A DNA stretch of 64,000 nucleotides from Sphingomonas elodea ATCC 31461. GTDB taxonomy: Bacteria; Pseudomonadota; Alphaproteobacteria; Sphingomonadales; Sphingomonadaceae. The stretch spans positions 60,234 to 124,233 of the forward strand of contig NZ_AGFU01000025.1 in assembly GCF_000226955.1 (NCBI RefSeq). The letters are read 5' to 3'. The translations under genes and the position numbers were made by a program. Positions 42,468 through 51,747 of this stretch are shown piece after piece. Numbering within the stretch: the first letter of the stretch is position 1; each line of letters opens with the position of its first letter. The notes beneath the pieces are model-generated. The model made no database searches and had not been told where the DNA came from. It was given only the letters and a program-made list of their open reading frames with translations.

Positions 42468-43809
42468 CTGGGTCTTCGTCCTTTTCCTCGCGGCCTTCTT
42501 CGGCACCGGCCTTCGCAAGCCGTTCCTGTTCGTGCTGGTCTATGCTTATATCGACATCGTCGCACCCCAGCGGCTGACCTATCTGCTGCTCAATTCCCTG
42601 CCGATCTCGGCGATGGCGGCGGCGCTGGCGCTGGGCGGGTTCCTGCTGTTCGACGACAAGCGCGACGTCCGCGTGGCGCCGCGCCAGCTGATGATCGTGG
42701 CGCTGATCGGCTATTGCTGGTTCACCACCCAGCACGCCGACTTTCCGCTGGAGGCCAAGGACAAGTGGGACTGGGTGTGGAAGGCCCTCGCCTTCGCCGC
42801 CTTCCTGCCGCTCACCCTGCGCACGCGCCTCCGCATCGAGGCGCTGCTGCTGTTCATGATCCTGTCGGCCAGCTCGATCATCATCGTCGGCGCGATCAAG
42901 ACGATCATTTCCGGCGGGGGCTATGGCGAGCTGAACCTGATGGTGGCGAACAATTCGGGGCTGTACGAAGGCAGCACCATCTCCACCGTCGCCATCGCGA
43001 TCCTGCCGCTGATCCTTTGGTTCACCCGCCACGGCACGCTGTTCGCGACCGATTGGCGGCTGAAGGCCTTCGCCTACGCGCTGTGCTTCGCCTGCCTGCT
43101 GATCCCGATCGGCACCTCGACGCGCACCGGGCTGCTCTGCATCGGGCTGGTTGCGCTCCTCATGCTGCGCGACAGCCAGAAGAAGCTGCTCTATCTGGGC
43201 ACCGTCGCGGCGATGGCGCTGGTGGCCCTGCCCTTCCTCCCCTCCGCCTTCACCGAGCGGATGGGGACGATCAAGACCTACAAGGGCGATGCCTCCGCCT
43301 CCACCCGCCTCGCGGTGTGGCAATGGACGATGGATTATGCCCGCGGCCACCCGCTGGGCGGCGGCTTCGAGGCCTATCGCCAGAACCAGATCCGCTACGA
43401 GAAGGTAGCGGTGGAGGACCAGGGCGGCGTCGCGGTGGTCGACCGCTCGCTCGAGATCGACAAGGCGCGCGCCTATCACAGCGCCTATTTCGAGATGCTG
43501 GGCGAACAGGGCTATCCGGGCCTCGCGCTATGGCTCCTGATCAACCTCTCGGGCCTGGTGCGGATGGAGCTACTGCGCCGCCGCTATGCCCGTGCGGGCC
43601 CCGAGGACGCGTGGATCGCACCGCTCGCGGCGGCGCTGCAGAACGGCCATATCGTCTATCTGCTCGGCGCCGCGTTCGTGGCGATCGCCTTCCAGCCCTT
43701 CGTCTACATGCTGATCGGCGCGCAGATCGGGCTCGACACCTATTGCGCCCGCAAGCGCGCGGCGGCGCACTGGCGGCCGCTGCGCAAGGCGGGTGCAGCC
43801 GTCGCATGA
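42460..43809 (+). CDS. Exosortase A-associated putative O-glycosylation ligase
   Basis: Polytopic inner-membrane protein of 449 aa with about ten helices, of the Wzy/O-antigen-ligase-like superfamily in the variant linked to exosortase A systems. The opening MRDWVFVLFLAAFFGTGLRKP is typical. A large periplasmic loop holds HPLGGGFEAYRQN and ARAYHSAYFEMLGEQGYPG, the conserved ligase region. It is predicted to polymerise or transfer polysaccharide to exported proteins. Start GTG 42460. The matching glycosyltransferase lies across the phage element. Confidence 0.88.
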   Translation: MRDWVFVLFLAAFFGTGLRKPFLFVLVYAYIDIVAPQRLTYLLLNSLPISAMAAALALGGFLLFDDKRDVRVAPRQLMIVALIGYCWFTTQHADFPLEAKDKWDWVWKALAFAAFLPLTLRTRLRIEALLLFMILSASSIIIVGAIKTIISGGGYGELNLMVANNSGLYEGSTISTVAIAILPLILWFTRHGTLFATDWRLKAFAYALCFACLLIPIGTSTRTGLLCIGLVALLMLRDSQKKLLYLGTVAAMALVALPFLPSAFTERMGTIKTYKGDASASTRLAVWQWTMDYARGHPLGGGFEAYRQNQIRYEKVAVEDQGGVAVVDRSLEIDKARAYHSAYFEMLGEQGYPGLALWLLINLSGLVRMELLRRRYARAGPEDAWIAPLAAALQNGHIVYLLGAAFVAIAFQPFVYMLIGAQIGLDTYCARKRAAAHWRPLRKAGAAVA

Positions 43810-44891
43810 GCGGCCGCCACGAGCTGCGCCCCCTTACCGCCGCGCGCGGGATCGCGGCCTGGTGGGTCGTGCTCTACCATCTGCGTGGCGCGCTGGAGGA
43901 CGTGCCGGCAGTAATCGAGGCGGTGCTCGCCAAGGGGTATCTGGCAGTCGATTTCTTCTTCCTGCTCTCGGGCTTCGTGCTGGCGCTGCGCCATGGCGAA
44001 CGATTGCGCGCCGGCGGCCTGGCCGCCATCCCGGACTTCCTCCGCCGCCGGATCGCGCGGATCTGGCCGCTGCACGCCGCGATGCTCGGCTTCGCGCTGC
44101 TGCTGGTCGCCCTGCTCCGCACAAGCGGGCGGACGACACAGGACTTTCCGCTGGCCGAGCTGCCCGCGCACCTGCTGCTCGTGCAGGCCTGGGGCTTCGC
44201 CAACCCGCTCTGCTGGAACGATCCCGCCTGGTCGATCTCGTGCGAGCTGGCCGCCTATCTGCTGTTGCCGTTCTGGGCGATGGCCATCGACTGGCGAAGG
44301 CAGCGGACGCCGTTCCTCCTTGCGGCCATCGCGCTACTCCTGGCGCTGCTGCACGGCGCCTTCGCGCTGCGCGGAGCGGCGGGCCTTGGGCAGAATATCG
44401 CGCAACTGGGTGTGCCGCGCTGCCTGCTGGAGTTCGCGACCGGGACCTTAGTGTACGCGCTGTGGCAGCGCTGGCGGGCGCGCGCCCTGGTCCCGGCGCT
44501 CGCCGTCGCCACGCTGCTGGCCGCCGGCTGGGTTCTCGGCCTGTCCGAAACCGCCATGGTGCCTGCGATGCTGGCGGCGCTGCTGCTGGCGCTTGCCAAC
44601 GCGGCCGGCAGGGCCCGCAACCCGCTGGAGGGCGCCCTGCTGCACCGTCTGGGCACGATCAGCTACGCGACCTATCTCAGCCATTTCCTGCTGTGGTTCG
44701 CCTTCAAGCTGGCTTTCGTGCACGGCGAGGCGATCGGATGGCCGCTCGCCCTCATCTATCTGGCGCTGGTTCTGGGCGCGTCCGAGGCGCTCCACCGCGT
44801 CGTGGAGCGCCCCGCACAGGCATGGATCAACCGCCTGCCGCTCAGGCGGTCGCCTGCACCTCTTCCAGCGCCGCGAGTACCGCGCGGTTGA
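43806..44891 (+). CDS. Acyltransferase family 3 membrane protein
   Basis: A 361-aa membrane O-acyltransferase. The catalytic-type His is in VVLYHLRGAL, followed by GYLAVDFFFLLSGFVLALRHG and FLRRRIARIWPLH, the acyltransferase_3 signature; about ten transmembrane helices follow. It probably O-acetylates the exopolysaccharide or its lipid-linked repeat. The ATG overlaps the O-ligase stop (ATGA). Its last 50 bases overlap the 3' end of the convergent PfpI-type gene. Confidence 0.9.
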   Translation: MSGRHELRPLTAARGIAAWWVVLYHLRGALEDVPAVIEAVLAKGYLAVDFFFLLSGFVLALRHGERLRAGGLAAIPDFLRRRIARIWPLHAAMLGFALLLVALLRTSGRTTQDFPLAELPAHLLLVQAWGFANPLCWNDPAWSISCELAAYLLLPFWAMAIDWRRQRTPFLLAAIALLLALLHGAFALRGAAGLGQNIAQLGVPRCLLEFATGTLVYALWQRWRARALVPALAVATLLAAGWVLGLSETAMVPAMLAALLLALANAAGRARNPLEGALLHRLGTISYATYLSHFLLWFAFKLAFVHGEAIGWPLALIYLALVLGASEALHRVVERPAQAWINRLPLRRSPAPLPAPRVPRG

Positions 44892-45393
44892 AGGCGGGGA
44901 TGTCGTCGGGCTTGCGGCTGGTGATCAGGTTGCGGTCGGTCACGACCTCCTGATCGACCACGTCCGCGCCGGCGTTGGCGAGATCGGTACGGATCGACGG
45001 CCAGCTGGTCAGGCGGCGGCCGGCCACCACATCCGCCTCGGCGAGCAACCAGGGCGCGTGGCAGATCGCCGCCACCAGCTTGTCCGAATCCATGAAGCCG
45101 CGGACGATTGCGATCGCCTTTTGTTGCATCCGCATCTTGTCCGGGTTGCCGACGCCGCCCGGCAGCACCAGCGCGTCGAACTGGTCGGGCTCGACCTGAT
45201 CGAGCGTCGTGTCGGGCGTGATGCTCTTGCCCTTCTCGCCGGCGGTTTCGCCGGTGATGGCATCGGTACTGATCGAGGCGAGCGTTACCTGCGCGCCGGC
45301 ATCGAGCAGTGCCTGGCGCGGCTCGAACAGCTCCGATTCCTCGAAGCCGTCGGTGGCGAGCATCAGCACGCGCGCGTTCTGCAGAGTGGCCAT
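44842..45393 (-). CDS. DJ-1/PfpI-family protein (type 1 glutamine amidotransferase-like)
   Basis: A 183-aa PfpI/YhbO-like protein. The nucleophile elbow AAICHAPWLL holds the reactive Cys next to His, and the acidic partner lies in DGFEESELFEP near the N-terminus; VLPGGVGNPDKMR is also typical. Family members act as stress-induced deglycases or chaperones rather than true proteases. The start gives MATLQNARVLMLATDG. Confidence 0.88.
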   Translation of the reverse strand: MATLQNARVLMLATDGFEESELFEPRQALLDAGAQVTLASISTDAITGETAGEKGKSITPDTTLDQVEPDQFDALVLPGGVGNPDKMRMQQKAIAIVRGFMDSDKLVAAICHAPWLLAEADVVAGRRLTSWPSIRTDLANAGADVVDQEVVTDRNLITSRKPDDIPAFNRAVLAALEEVQATA

Positions 45394-45513
45394 GGGGGCA
45401 TCCTTTCCCGTTTCTTGTCGCAAGATGCCGCGCCAACCCGCCGGCCATGGCGGTGGTTCCGGAACAGTTTGTCGTCGCGGCGCATTTGCCCTGGCTCTGG
45501 CCAAGGAGTTGGA

Positions 45514-46530
45514 ATGGACAGCGCCGACATCGTCTATGTCGAGGATCAGGCACCCGGCATCACTCGCCGCAAGATTCGCCACGGCTGGGGCTATTTCGAT
45601 GCGGAAGGCACCCGCATCACCGACCGCGACGAGATCGACCGGCTCAATGCCATCGGCCTGCCGCCTGCGTACGAGAATGCCTGGTTCTGCCCGGACCCGA
45701 ACGGCCATATCCAGGCGACCGGCTATGACGCGCGCGGCCGCAAGCAATATCGCTACCATACCGGCTTCCGCGAGGCGCAGGAGGCAGCGAAATATGATCG
45801 CTGCGGGATGTTCGGCGAGCGCCTGCCCCGCCTGCGCCGCCAGGTGGAAGCGGACCTGCGGCTCCGCGGGCTGTGCAAGGACAAGGCGGTGGCCGCGGTC
45901 GTCCGTTTGCTGGACCTCGGCTCGATCCGAGTCGGCAACGAGCATTATGCGCAGGAAAACAAGAGCTTCGGCGCCACGACGCTGCGCAAGCGCCACGTGA
46001 AGGTGGCCGGCGGCACGCTCAAGCTCCAGTTCCGCGCCAAGTCGGGCAAGCTGCGGGTGATGACCGTTTCGGACAGGTCGCTAAGCCGCTTTGTGAAGCG
46101 CTGCCAGGATCTGCCCGGCCAGCACCTGTTCCGCTGGATCGACGATGCCGGCGCGGCGCACGCAGTCACGTCGAGCGACGTCAACGCCTATATCCGCGAC
46201 GCGATGGGCGCGCATTTCAGCGCCAAGCATTTCCGTACCTGGGGGGCGAGCGTGATCGCCTATCGCACGCTGGCACAGTCGCCCGAGCCGATCGGCCTCA
46301 AGACGCTGCTGGAACCCGTCACCGAAGCGCTGGGCAACACGCCTGCCATCGCCCGCAAATCCTATGTCCATCCCCGCCTGATCGAGCTGGCGCGCGACAA
46401 GGCTGCCCAGGCGCTGTTCCGCGCCGGGTTGCGCCTGCCCCGCACCACGCAGTACCTCGACCGATACGAACGCGGCCTGATCGTCTTCCTGGAGACCGAT
46501 CCGGCCGAACAGCCCGCCAAGGCAGCCTGA
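45514..46530 (+). CDS. DNA topoisomerase IB
   Basis: Poxvirus-type bacterial topoisomerase IB, 338 aa, relaxing supercoils through a 3'-phosphotyrosine. Tyr284 in ARKSYVHPRLIEL is the nucleophile; the catalytic Arg region is GSIRVGNEHYAQEN, the Lys-bearing hairpin KLQFRAKSGK, and the second Arg FRTWGASV. The N-terminal domain (YVEDQAPGITRRKIRHGWGYF) binds DNA. The ribosome-binding site is AAGGAGTTGGA. Confidence 0.93.
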   Translation: MDSADIVYVEDQAPGITRRKIRHGWGYFDAEGTRITDRDEIDRLNAIGLPPAYENAWFCPDPNGHIQATGYDARGRKQYRYHTGFREAQEAAKYDRCGMFGERLPRLRRQVEADLRLRGLCKDKAVAAVVRLLDLGSIRVGNEHYAQENKSFGATTLRKRHVKVAGGTLKLQFRAKSGKLRVMTVSDRSLSRFVKRCQDLPGQHLFRWIDDAGAAHAVTSSDVNAYIRDAMGAHFSAKHFRTWGASVIAYRTLAQSPEPIGLKTLLEPVTEALGNTPAIARKSYVHPRLIELARDKAAQALFRAGLRLPRTTQYLDRYERGLIVFLETDPAEQPAKAA

Positions 46531-46539
46531 CGAGAAAAG

Positions 46540-47706
46540 ATGCTGATCTCCACCAACGCAAACTCCACCCATTTCCAGCGCCAGGTCGCGAGCTTCGTCG
46601 GCGATACGCCCGAATGGATCAGCGAGCACTGGCTGAGCATCCTGATCGCGACCGGCATCGCGATCGGCATCGTGCTGCTGCTCCACACGCTGCGGTCCTG
46701 GGGCATGCGGCTGTGCCGCAACAGCGAGGGCGGCGGCACCAACTGGTACACGATCCTCGGCCGCACCGTCGCGCGGACGGGCAATTTCTTCATCCTGATG
46801 ACCGCGATCCGGCTGGTGGTGAACTATGCCCAGACGCCGGTGCTGCTCGACAAGACCATCACCTTCCTGTTCACCGTCGCCGCCGCGTTCCAGGCGGCGA
46901 TCTGGGTCCGCGAGGTGATCTTCGGCCTGATCGAGCACCGCACCCGCGGCGACAGCCCCAGCGAGAGCCTGGCGAGCGCGGTCGGCATCATCCGCCTGCT
47001 CATCTCGATCGCGCTGTTCGCGATCGCGCTGGTGATGGTGCTCAGCAATGTCGGCGTGAACGTCACCGGCCTGATCGCCGGTCTCGGCGTCGGCGGCATC
47101 GCCATCGGTCTGGCGGCGCAGGGCATCTTCGGCGACCTGATAGCGGCGCTGTCGATCCTGTTCGACCGCCCCTTCCGCGTCGGCGACAACATCAAGTTCG
47201 ACCAGACCAGCGGCACGGTGGAGGGCATCGGCCTGAAATCCACCCGCGTCCGCTCGTTCGACGGCGAGATGCACATCATCTCGAACCGCCAACTGCTCGA
47301 CAAGGAACTGCAGAACCTCACCGATCGCACCCGCATCCGCCTGCCGTTCAAGATCGGCGTGGCGTACGAGACGCCGCCGGAGAAGCTCGAGCGGCTGCCG
47401 GAAATCTTCCGGGCGATCGTCGAGGCGAATGGCGCCACCGCGGTGCGCAACGGCTTTACCGGGTTCGGCGCGAGCTCGATCGACTATGAGCTGATCGCCG
47501 AGATCCACACCGGCAGCTGGGACGTCGGCCACCCGACGCGCGACCGCATCCTGGTCGGCATCGTCCGCAAGCTGGCGGAAGAAGGGATCAGCATCCCCTA
47601 CCCGACCCAGACCAGCTACACCGCCGCGCCCGACGGGCGGATCATCATGCCCTATCCGGACGTGCAGCCGGTGGTGCGGATGGACAAGGAAGAGGGGGAG
47701 AGGTGA
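46540..47706 (+). CDS. MscS-family mechanosensitive channel
   Basis: A 388-aa inner-membrane channel gated by membrane tension. Four to five helices precede the pore helix (LIAGLGVGGIAIGLAAQGIFGDLIA), followed by the diagnostic DRPFRVGDNIKFDQTSGTVE beta domain and the alpha/beta C-terminal domain. It begins nine bases after the topoisomerase stop and is probably co-transcribed. The stop codon lies within the terminator stem. Confidence 0.92.
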   Translation: MLISTNANSTHFQRQVASFVGDTPEWISEHWLSILIATGIAIGIVLLLHTLRSWGMRLCRNSEGGGTNWYTILGRTVARTGNFFILMTAIRLVVNYAQTPVLLDKTITFLFTVAAAFQAAIWVREVIFGLIEHRTRGDSPSESLASAVGIIRLLISIALFAIALVMVLSNVGVNVTGLIAGLGVGGIAIGLAAQGIFGDLIAALSILFDRPFRVGDNIKFDQTSGTVEGIGLKSTRVRSFDGEMHIISNRQLLDKELQNLTDRTRIRLPFKIGVAYETPPEKLERLPEIFRAIVEANGATAVRNGFTGFGASSIDYELIAEIHTGSWDVGHPTRDRILVGIVRKLAEEGISIPYPTQTSYTAAPDGRIIMPYPDVQPVVRMDKEEGER

Positions 47707-47824
47707 GGGGTAGCGCCCTCACCTCGACCGTCATCCCGGCGAAAGCCGGGATCCATTCGCCACCAAGTCACGGCTGAAGCCGATCCGCAGACCCCAATGG
47801 ACTCCGGCATTCGTCGGAATGACG
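47702..47824. repeat. Terminator stem plus interspersed palindromic repeat
   Basis: GGTGAGGG-GTAGCG-CCCTCACC (47702-47723) overlaps the mscS stop. It is followed by a unit opening GTCATCCCGGCGAAAGCCGG (47730) and ending in CCGGCATTCGTCGGAATGAC (47804-47823), the outer ends being inverted. This is the style of repeat scattered through sphingomonad and other alphaproteobacterial genomes. Confidence 0.65.
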
Positions 47825-47848
47825 AAGCTGGGCGAAGGCCACCGCCCC

Positions 47849-48217
47849 TCAATCATATTTCGTCACCAGCCAGCCCCAGACCAGCCACGCCAGCAGCGCC
47901 CACACCCCCAGCACGATCGCGATCCCGCCCCAGCTCACCGGCCGGTGGCTCGCGTCCTCGGCGGCGGCGCGATGTTCGGCGAATTGTTCGGGAGGGATCA
48001 GCCGCTCGAACAGCCAGACGCCGAGCGGAATCAGGATGGCGTCGTCCACCAGCCCCAATACCGGCACGAAATCGGGGATCAGGTCGATCGGCGACAGCGC
48101 ATAGGCGGCCACCAGAAGACCAACGATCCGCGCCGCCAGCGGCGTGCGCGGATCGCGAATGGCGAGCCATACGGCATGCGCCTCGGTGCGGACGCGGTGT
48201 GCGAGCGAGGGACCCAT
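47849..48217 (-). CDS. YkvA-family (DUF1232) membrane protein
   Basis: A 122-aa protein with the DUF1232 signature YALSPIDLIPDFVPVLGLVDDAILIPLG and an additional C-terminal transmembrane helix (IAIVLGVWALLAWLVWGWLV). Function of the family is unknown. Confidence 0.85.
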   Translation of the reverse strand: MGPSLAHRVRTEAHAVWLAIRDPRTPLAARIVGLLVAAYALSPIDLIPDFVPVLGLVDDAILIPLGVWLFERLIPPEQFAEHRAAAEDASHRPVSWGGIAIVLGVWALLAWLVWGWLVTKYD

Positions 48218-48258
48218 GTCCCTGGATCGCCCACCCGCGCCGCATGGTCAATCTCGGC

Positions 48259-48738
48259 TCAACGCTCGGCGGTGGTTTCCACCTTGGCGTGACTGCCGGC
48301 CTCGTCCGACTTGATCTTGCCGCCGAACAGCATCTTCAGCTTGCCGGTGACGGACATGTCGGTCTCCCACATCTCTGCATCGTCGATGTCGATGCGGAGC
48401 AGGGCAAGGTTCGGATCCGATTTGCCGCCGGGAAACCAGGCCTCGACCTGGTTGTTCCACAGCTTGTCGATCATCGCGAAGTCGTTGTCGATCCGCGCCG
48501 TGCCCGCCAGGCAGGCGAAGAAGTCATGCCCCTTCGAAACGAACTGGAGCATTGCCGGGCCACCCTTGGCCATGCGATTGTCCTTGCCGATGAAGAAGAA
48601 GATCGTGTCGACCTGATCCTCGTCGAGCTGCGCGGTAAGCGGTTCGCTGTGCTGCCCGTCCTGCAGGCCGACCATCAGGAAGGGGCTGGACGCCAGCTTG
48701 GACCAGAAATGCTTCTTCAGTTCGACCGTATCGGCCAT
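48259..48738 (-). CDS. Pyridoxamine 5'-phosphate oxidase-like general stress protein
   Basis: A 159-aa split-barrel flavin-binding protein of the general-stress-protein-26 type. Blocks: SPFLMVGLQDGQHSEPLTAQL, TIFFFIGKDNRMAK, HDFFACLAGTARIDND and VEAWFPGGKSDPNLALLRID. It probably binds FMN or F420-like flavin; substrate unknown. Confidence 0.83.
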   Translation of the reverse strand: MADTVELKKHFWSKLASSPFLMVGLQDGQHSEPLTAQLDEDQVDTIFFFIGKDNRMAKGGPAMLQFVSKGHDFFACLAGTARIDNDFAMIDKLWNNQVEAWFPGGKSDPNLALLRIDIDDAEMWETDMSVTGKLKMLFGGKIKSDEAGSHAKVETTAER

Positions 48739-48783
48739 GATCGTCTCCCGGTGTTGGTTCAGCCGGGTAACGTGCAGGTCCGC

Positions 48784-49734
48784 TCAGGCGTTCCGGATCG
48801 CAGCGGCCGCGCCGATCAGTTCCAGGTCGCTGCGATTGACCAGCGCGACGGGCGTTTCCGCGAGCTGACGGCGAAAGGCGGTCCGCGCCTCCATCCGCCG
48901 CCGGAAACCCGGCTGTTTGAGCTGGGCCTCCAGCGCCCTCGCGATGGCGCCGGTCAGGAACACCCCGTCCCATGCATCGAAGGTGAGCGCCAGATCGCCG
49001 ACGAACGCGCCGAGATGCTCCACGAACATCCGCACCACGGCGGTGCAGACGGGATCGCGACCGATGTTGCGGGTAACGTCCTCGGGCGAAGGAAGCCGCT
49101 GGCCGCCGGACAGCGCCTCATAGGCGAGCAGCAGCCCGTTGGCACTGAGCAGCGTCTCGACCTCCACCACCCCGCCCCTGCCCTTGCAATAAGCGGCAAA
49201 CCGCTCCTCGTCGCCGGTCTGGGGCGCGAAGCCGATATGCCCCGCCTCGCTCTGCACGGGCACGTGACGGCCATCGGCGCTGATCAGCGCGGCGACGCCC
49301 AGCCCGGTGCCGACGCCGATCACCGCATAGTTGCCGCCGGGCGAGATCGGGCGGGCGGCAGGTCCGGGCAGCGCGGTAAACGCTGTCGGCGGAAGCCGGG
49401 TGAGCGCCAGCGCGTTGGCGGCACATTCGTTGAGCGCCACCGGCTTCTCGCGCAGCACCGCTTCCACGCCGGCAAGCGAGATATACCAGCGGCTGCCGGT
49501 CAGGTTGACCAGGTCGCCGCGCACCGCCCCGGCCACGGCCAGCACGCTCGGCAGCCGCGCGTCGCGGAGGCCGACATCCGCCAGGTAGGTGACCAGTGCG
49601 CCGGTAAAGGTCTGGTGATCGCTGTTGGAGAAGCGCTTGATCGACCGCGGCTCGGCCCCTTCTGGGCCACCGGTCAGGCCGAACCGGACCGATTGGCGAC
49701 CGATATCGGCCACCAGGGCCACGCCCTCTTGCAT
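48784..49734 (-). CDS. glk: Glucokinase-like protein with altered active-site motifs
   Basis: A 316-aa protein with the overall order of Glk-type glucokinases: VGTGLGVAALI, SEAGHIGFAPQ, and FLTGAIARAL near the C-terminus. Two hallmark motifs deviate. The N-terminal phosphate loop, normally DIGGT, reads DIGRQS (Asp10-Ser15). The catalytic Asp expected in a LNDF-type motif is Glu103 in LNECAAN. It may be a weak or specialised sugar kinase, or a regulatory ROK-like relative. ATG 49734 is preferred over the far upstream ATG 49797. Confidence 0.75.
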   Translation of the reverse strand: MQEGVALVADIGRQSVRFGLTGGPEGAEPRSIKRFSNSDHQTFTGALVTYLADVGLRDARLPSVLAVAGAVRGDLVNLTGSRWYISLAGVEAVLREKPVALNECAANALALTRLPPTAFTALPGPAARPISPGGNYAVIGVGTGLGVAALISADGRHVPVQSEAGHIGFAPQTGDEERFAAYCKGRGGVVEVETLLSANGLLLAYEALSGGQRLPSPEDVTRNIGRDPVCTAVVRMFVEHLGAFVGDLALTFDAWDGVFLTGAIARALEAQLKQPGFRRRMEARTAFRRQLAETPVALVNRSDLELIGAAAAIRNA

Positions 49735-49849
49735 GTGCGTCCTCTCTCCTGCGTCCGGCCGGTTCTTCCGGGCTCGGCGGAGGGGTATCGCCAACAATCC
49801 TTAACGGAGCAATGATGAAACGCGCATTGGCATCGTTTGCCTTGCAAAT

Positions 49850-50341
49850 TCAGGCGGTTCGCGGGTCCATGCCGAAGCGGTTAGCACCGATCGCAGGCGA
49901 CCAGTAGAGGCCGATGACAAGGATCGCGAGCGCCACATGACCCGCCGTCGGCAGCATCGGCACGCCGGGATATACGCCGATCGCCACCTGGGTACGATCC
50001 AGGTCGCCGGCGATGCCGATCGCGGCCAGCAACAGGCCCGGTAGAGCCGGCAGGCCGACATCGTGGAGCCGCCGCACGATCAGCCCGATCAGCGGCACGA
50101 ACAGCGCCAGCGCCAGCGCCTCCTCCAGTGCCACGCGGCGGCGGAACAGGGGAACGTTGAGCGCGGTCGGCGGATGCAGGAAGTGAAAGGCGAGGAACAG
50201 CGCCACTTCGCCGAGCGCGATCAGGATCAGGGCGCTGGTCAGTTCGCTGCGGGTCGAACGACCGCGGAACACGAAGCTCTGGCCGATGGCGCGGAGGCCG
50301 CTCCGCAGCGAGACGCCATCGCTATAGCTGGCTGCTGTCAT
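49850..50341 (-). CDS. DUF805-family membrane protein
   Basis: A 163-aa inner-membrane protein with the DUF805 markers FVFRGRSTRSE, VRRLHDVGLP and the terminal GANRFGMDPR; four hydrophobic helices. Function of the family is unknown. Confidence 0.8.
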   Translation of the reverse strand: MTAASYSDGVSLRSGLRAIGQSFVFRGRSTRSELTSALILIALGEVALFLAFHFLHPPTALNVPLFRRRVALEEALALALFVPLIGLIVRRLHDVGLPALPGLLLAAIGIAGDLDRTQVAIGVYPGVPMLPTAGHVALAILVIGLYWSPAIGANRFGMDPRTA

Positions 50342-50429
50342 GGGATGGAGGGTGCCGCGCACGACACCCTCCGGTCAACCCCTTAGAGGATCGCCGAAAA
50401 CGGGACGGATCCCATTTTCAAACGCCGGG

Positions 50430-51605
50430 TCAGAGGACTTCGAACAGACCCGCTGCGCCCATGCCGCCGCCGATGCACATGGTGACGACGACGTACTTGG
50501 CACCGCGGCGCTTGCCTTCGATCAGCGCATGGCCGGTCATCCGCGCGCCCGACATGCCGTACGGATGGCCGATCGAAATCGCGCCGCCGTTGACGTTGAG
50601 CAGCTCATTGGGAATGCCCAGCGTGTCGCGGCAATAGAGCACCTGCACCGCGAACGCCTCGTTGAGCTCCCAAAGACCGATATCGTCCATCTTCAGGTTG
50701 AAGCGCTCGAGCAGCTTGGGGATGGCATAGACCGGGCCGATGCCCATCTCGTCAGGCTTGGTGCCGGCCACCGCCATGCCGACATAGCGGCCGAGCGGGG
50801 TAAGGCCGCGCTGCGAGGCGAGCTTCTCCTCCATCAGCACGCAGGCCGACGAGCCGTCCGACAGCTGGCTGGCATTGCCTGCAGTGACGGTGCCGTTCGG
50901 CACCACCGGCTGGAGCGCCTGCAGGCCCTCCAGCGTCGTTTCGGGTCGATTGCCCTCGTCCTTGGCGAGGGTGATCTCTTTCTGCGAGACCTCCTTCGTC
51001 TCCTTGTTGACGACATTCATCGTCGCGGTGACGGGCACGATCTCGTCATCGAACTTGCCCGCGGCCTGTGCGGCAGCGGTGCGCTGCTGCGACTGGAACG
51101 CGTAGGCGTCGCACGCATCGCGGCCGATGCCGTAGCGCGCGGCGACCACCTCGGCGGTCTGGAGCATCGGCATGTACGTGTCGTTATGCAGCGCGATCAG
51201 CTCGCGATCGGGCTCGACGCGCATCTGCGGGGTCTGCACGATGCTGATCGATTCCACGCCGCCGCCCAGGGTGATGTCCATATTGTCGACGACGATCTGC
51301 TTGGCCGCCGTCGCGATCGCCATCAGGCCCGACGCGCACTGGCGGTCGATCGACATGCCCGGCACGTCCACCGGCAGGCCGGCGCGGAGCAGCGCGAGGC
51401 GGGCGATGTTGGGCGCCTGGCTGCCCTGCTGGAGCGCGGCGCCGAACACCACGTCGTCGACCTGACCCGGCTCGATGCCTGCCCGCTCGACCGCGGCGCG
51501 GATCGCGTGCGCGCCCAGCGTCGGCGCCGGGGTGGCGTTGAACGCCCCGCGATAGGCCCGGCCGATGCCCGTGCGGGCGGTGGAAACGATGACTGCGGAG
51601 CGCAT
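50430..51605 (-). CDS. Acetyl-CoA acyltransferase (thiolase)
   Basis: A 391-aa thiolase. The acyl-accepting Cys90 is in [19 protein letters not shown], the [14 protein letters not shown] His block and [13 protein letters not shown] with the second Cys complete the active site. It either condenses acetyl-CoA (PHB synthesis) or cleaves 3-ketoacyl-CoA (beta-oxidation); sequence alone does not decide. A PHB depolymerase and MaoC hydratase nearby make a polyester or fatty-acid role plausible. Confidence 0.92.
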   Translation of the reverse strand: MRSAVIVSTARTGIGRAYRGAFNATPAPTLGAHAIRAAVERAGIEPGQVDDVVFGAALQQGSQAPNIARLALLRAGLPVDVPGMSIDRQCASGLMAIATAAKQIVVDNMDITLGGGVESISIVQTPQMRVEPDRELIALHNDTYMPMLQTAEVVAARYGIGRDACDAYAFQSQQRTAAAQAAGKFDDEIVPVTATMNVVNKETKEVSQKEITLAKDEGNRPETTLEGLQALQPVVPNGTVTAGNASQLSDGSSACVLMEEKLASQRGLTPLGRYVGMAVAGTKPDEMGIGPVYAIPKLLERFNLKMDDIGLWELNEAFAVQVLYCRDTLGIPNELLNVNGGAISIGHPYGMSGARMTGHALIEGKRRGAKYVVVTMCIGGGMGAAGLFEVL

Positions 51606-51629
51606 TGGGGTTCCTCTCTTCTGATTTCT

Positions 51630-51740
51630 AAAGCCCCTCCCCTTCAGGGGAGGGGTTTGGGGTGGGGCACTTTTAACAGCGACGGGCTGGCGGATCGGTC
51701 ATCCCCCACCCCAACCCCTCCCCTGAAGGGGAGGGGCTTT
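51630..51740. repeat. Long inverted repeat, MITE-like
   Basis: Arms of about 37 bases (51630-51667 and 51704-51740) are almost exact reverse complements and each contains its own hairpin (CCCCTCCCC-TTCA-GGGGAGGGG). The unit separates the thiolase and MaoC genes. It resembles the palindromes near 17.2 kb. Confidence 0.75.
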
Positions 51741-51747
51741 TTGAACC

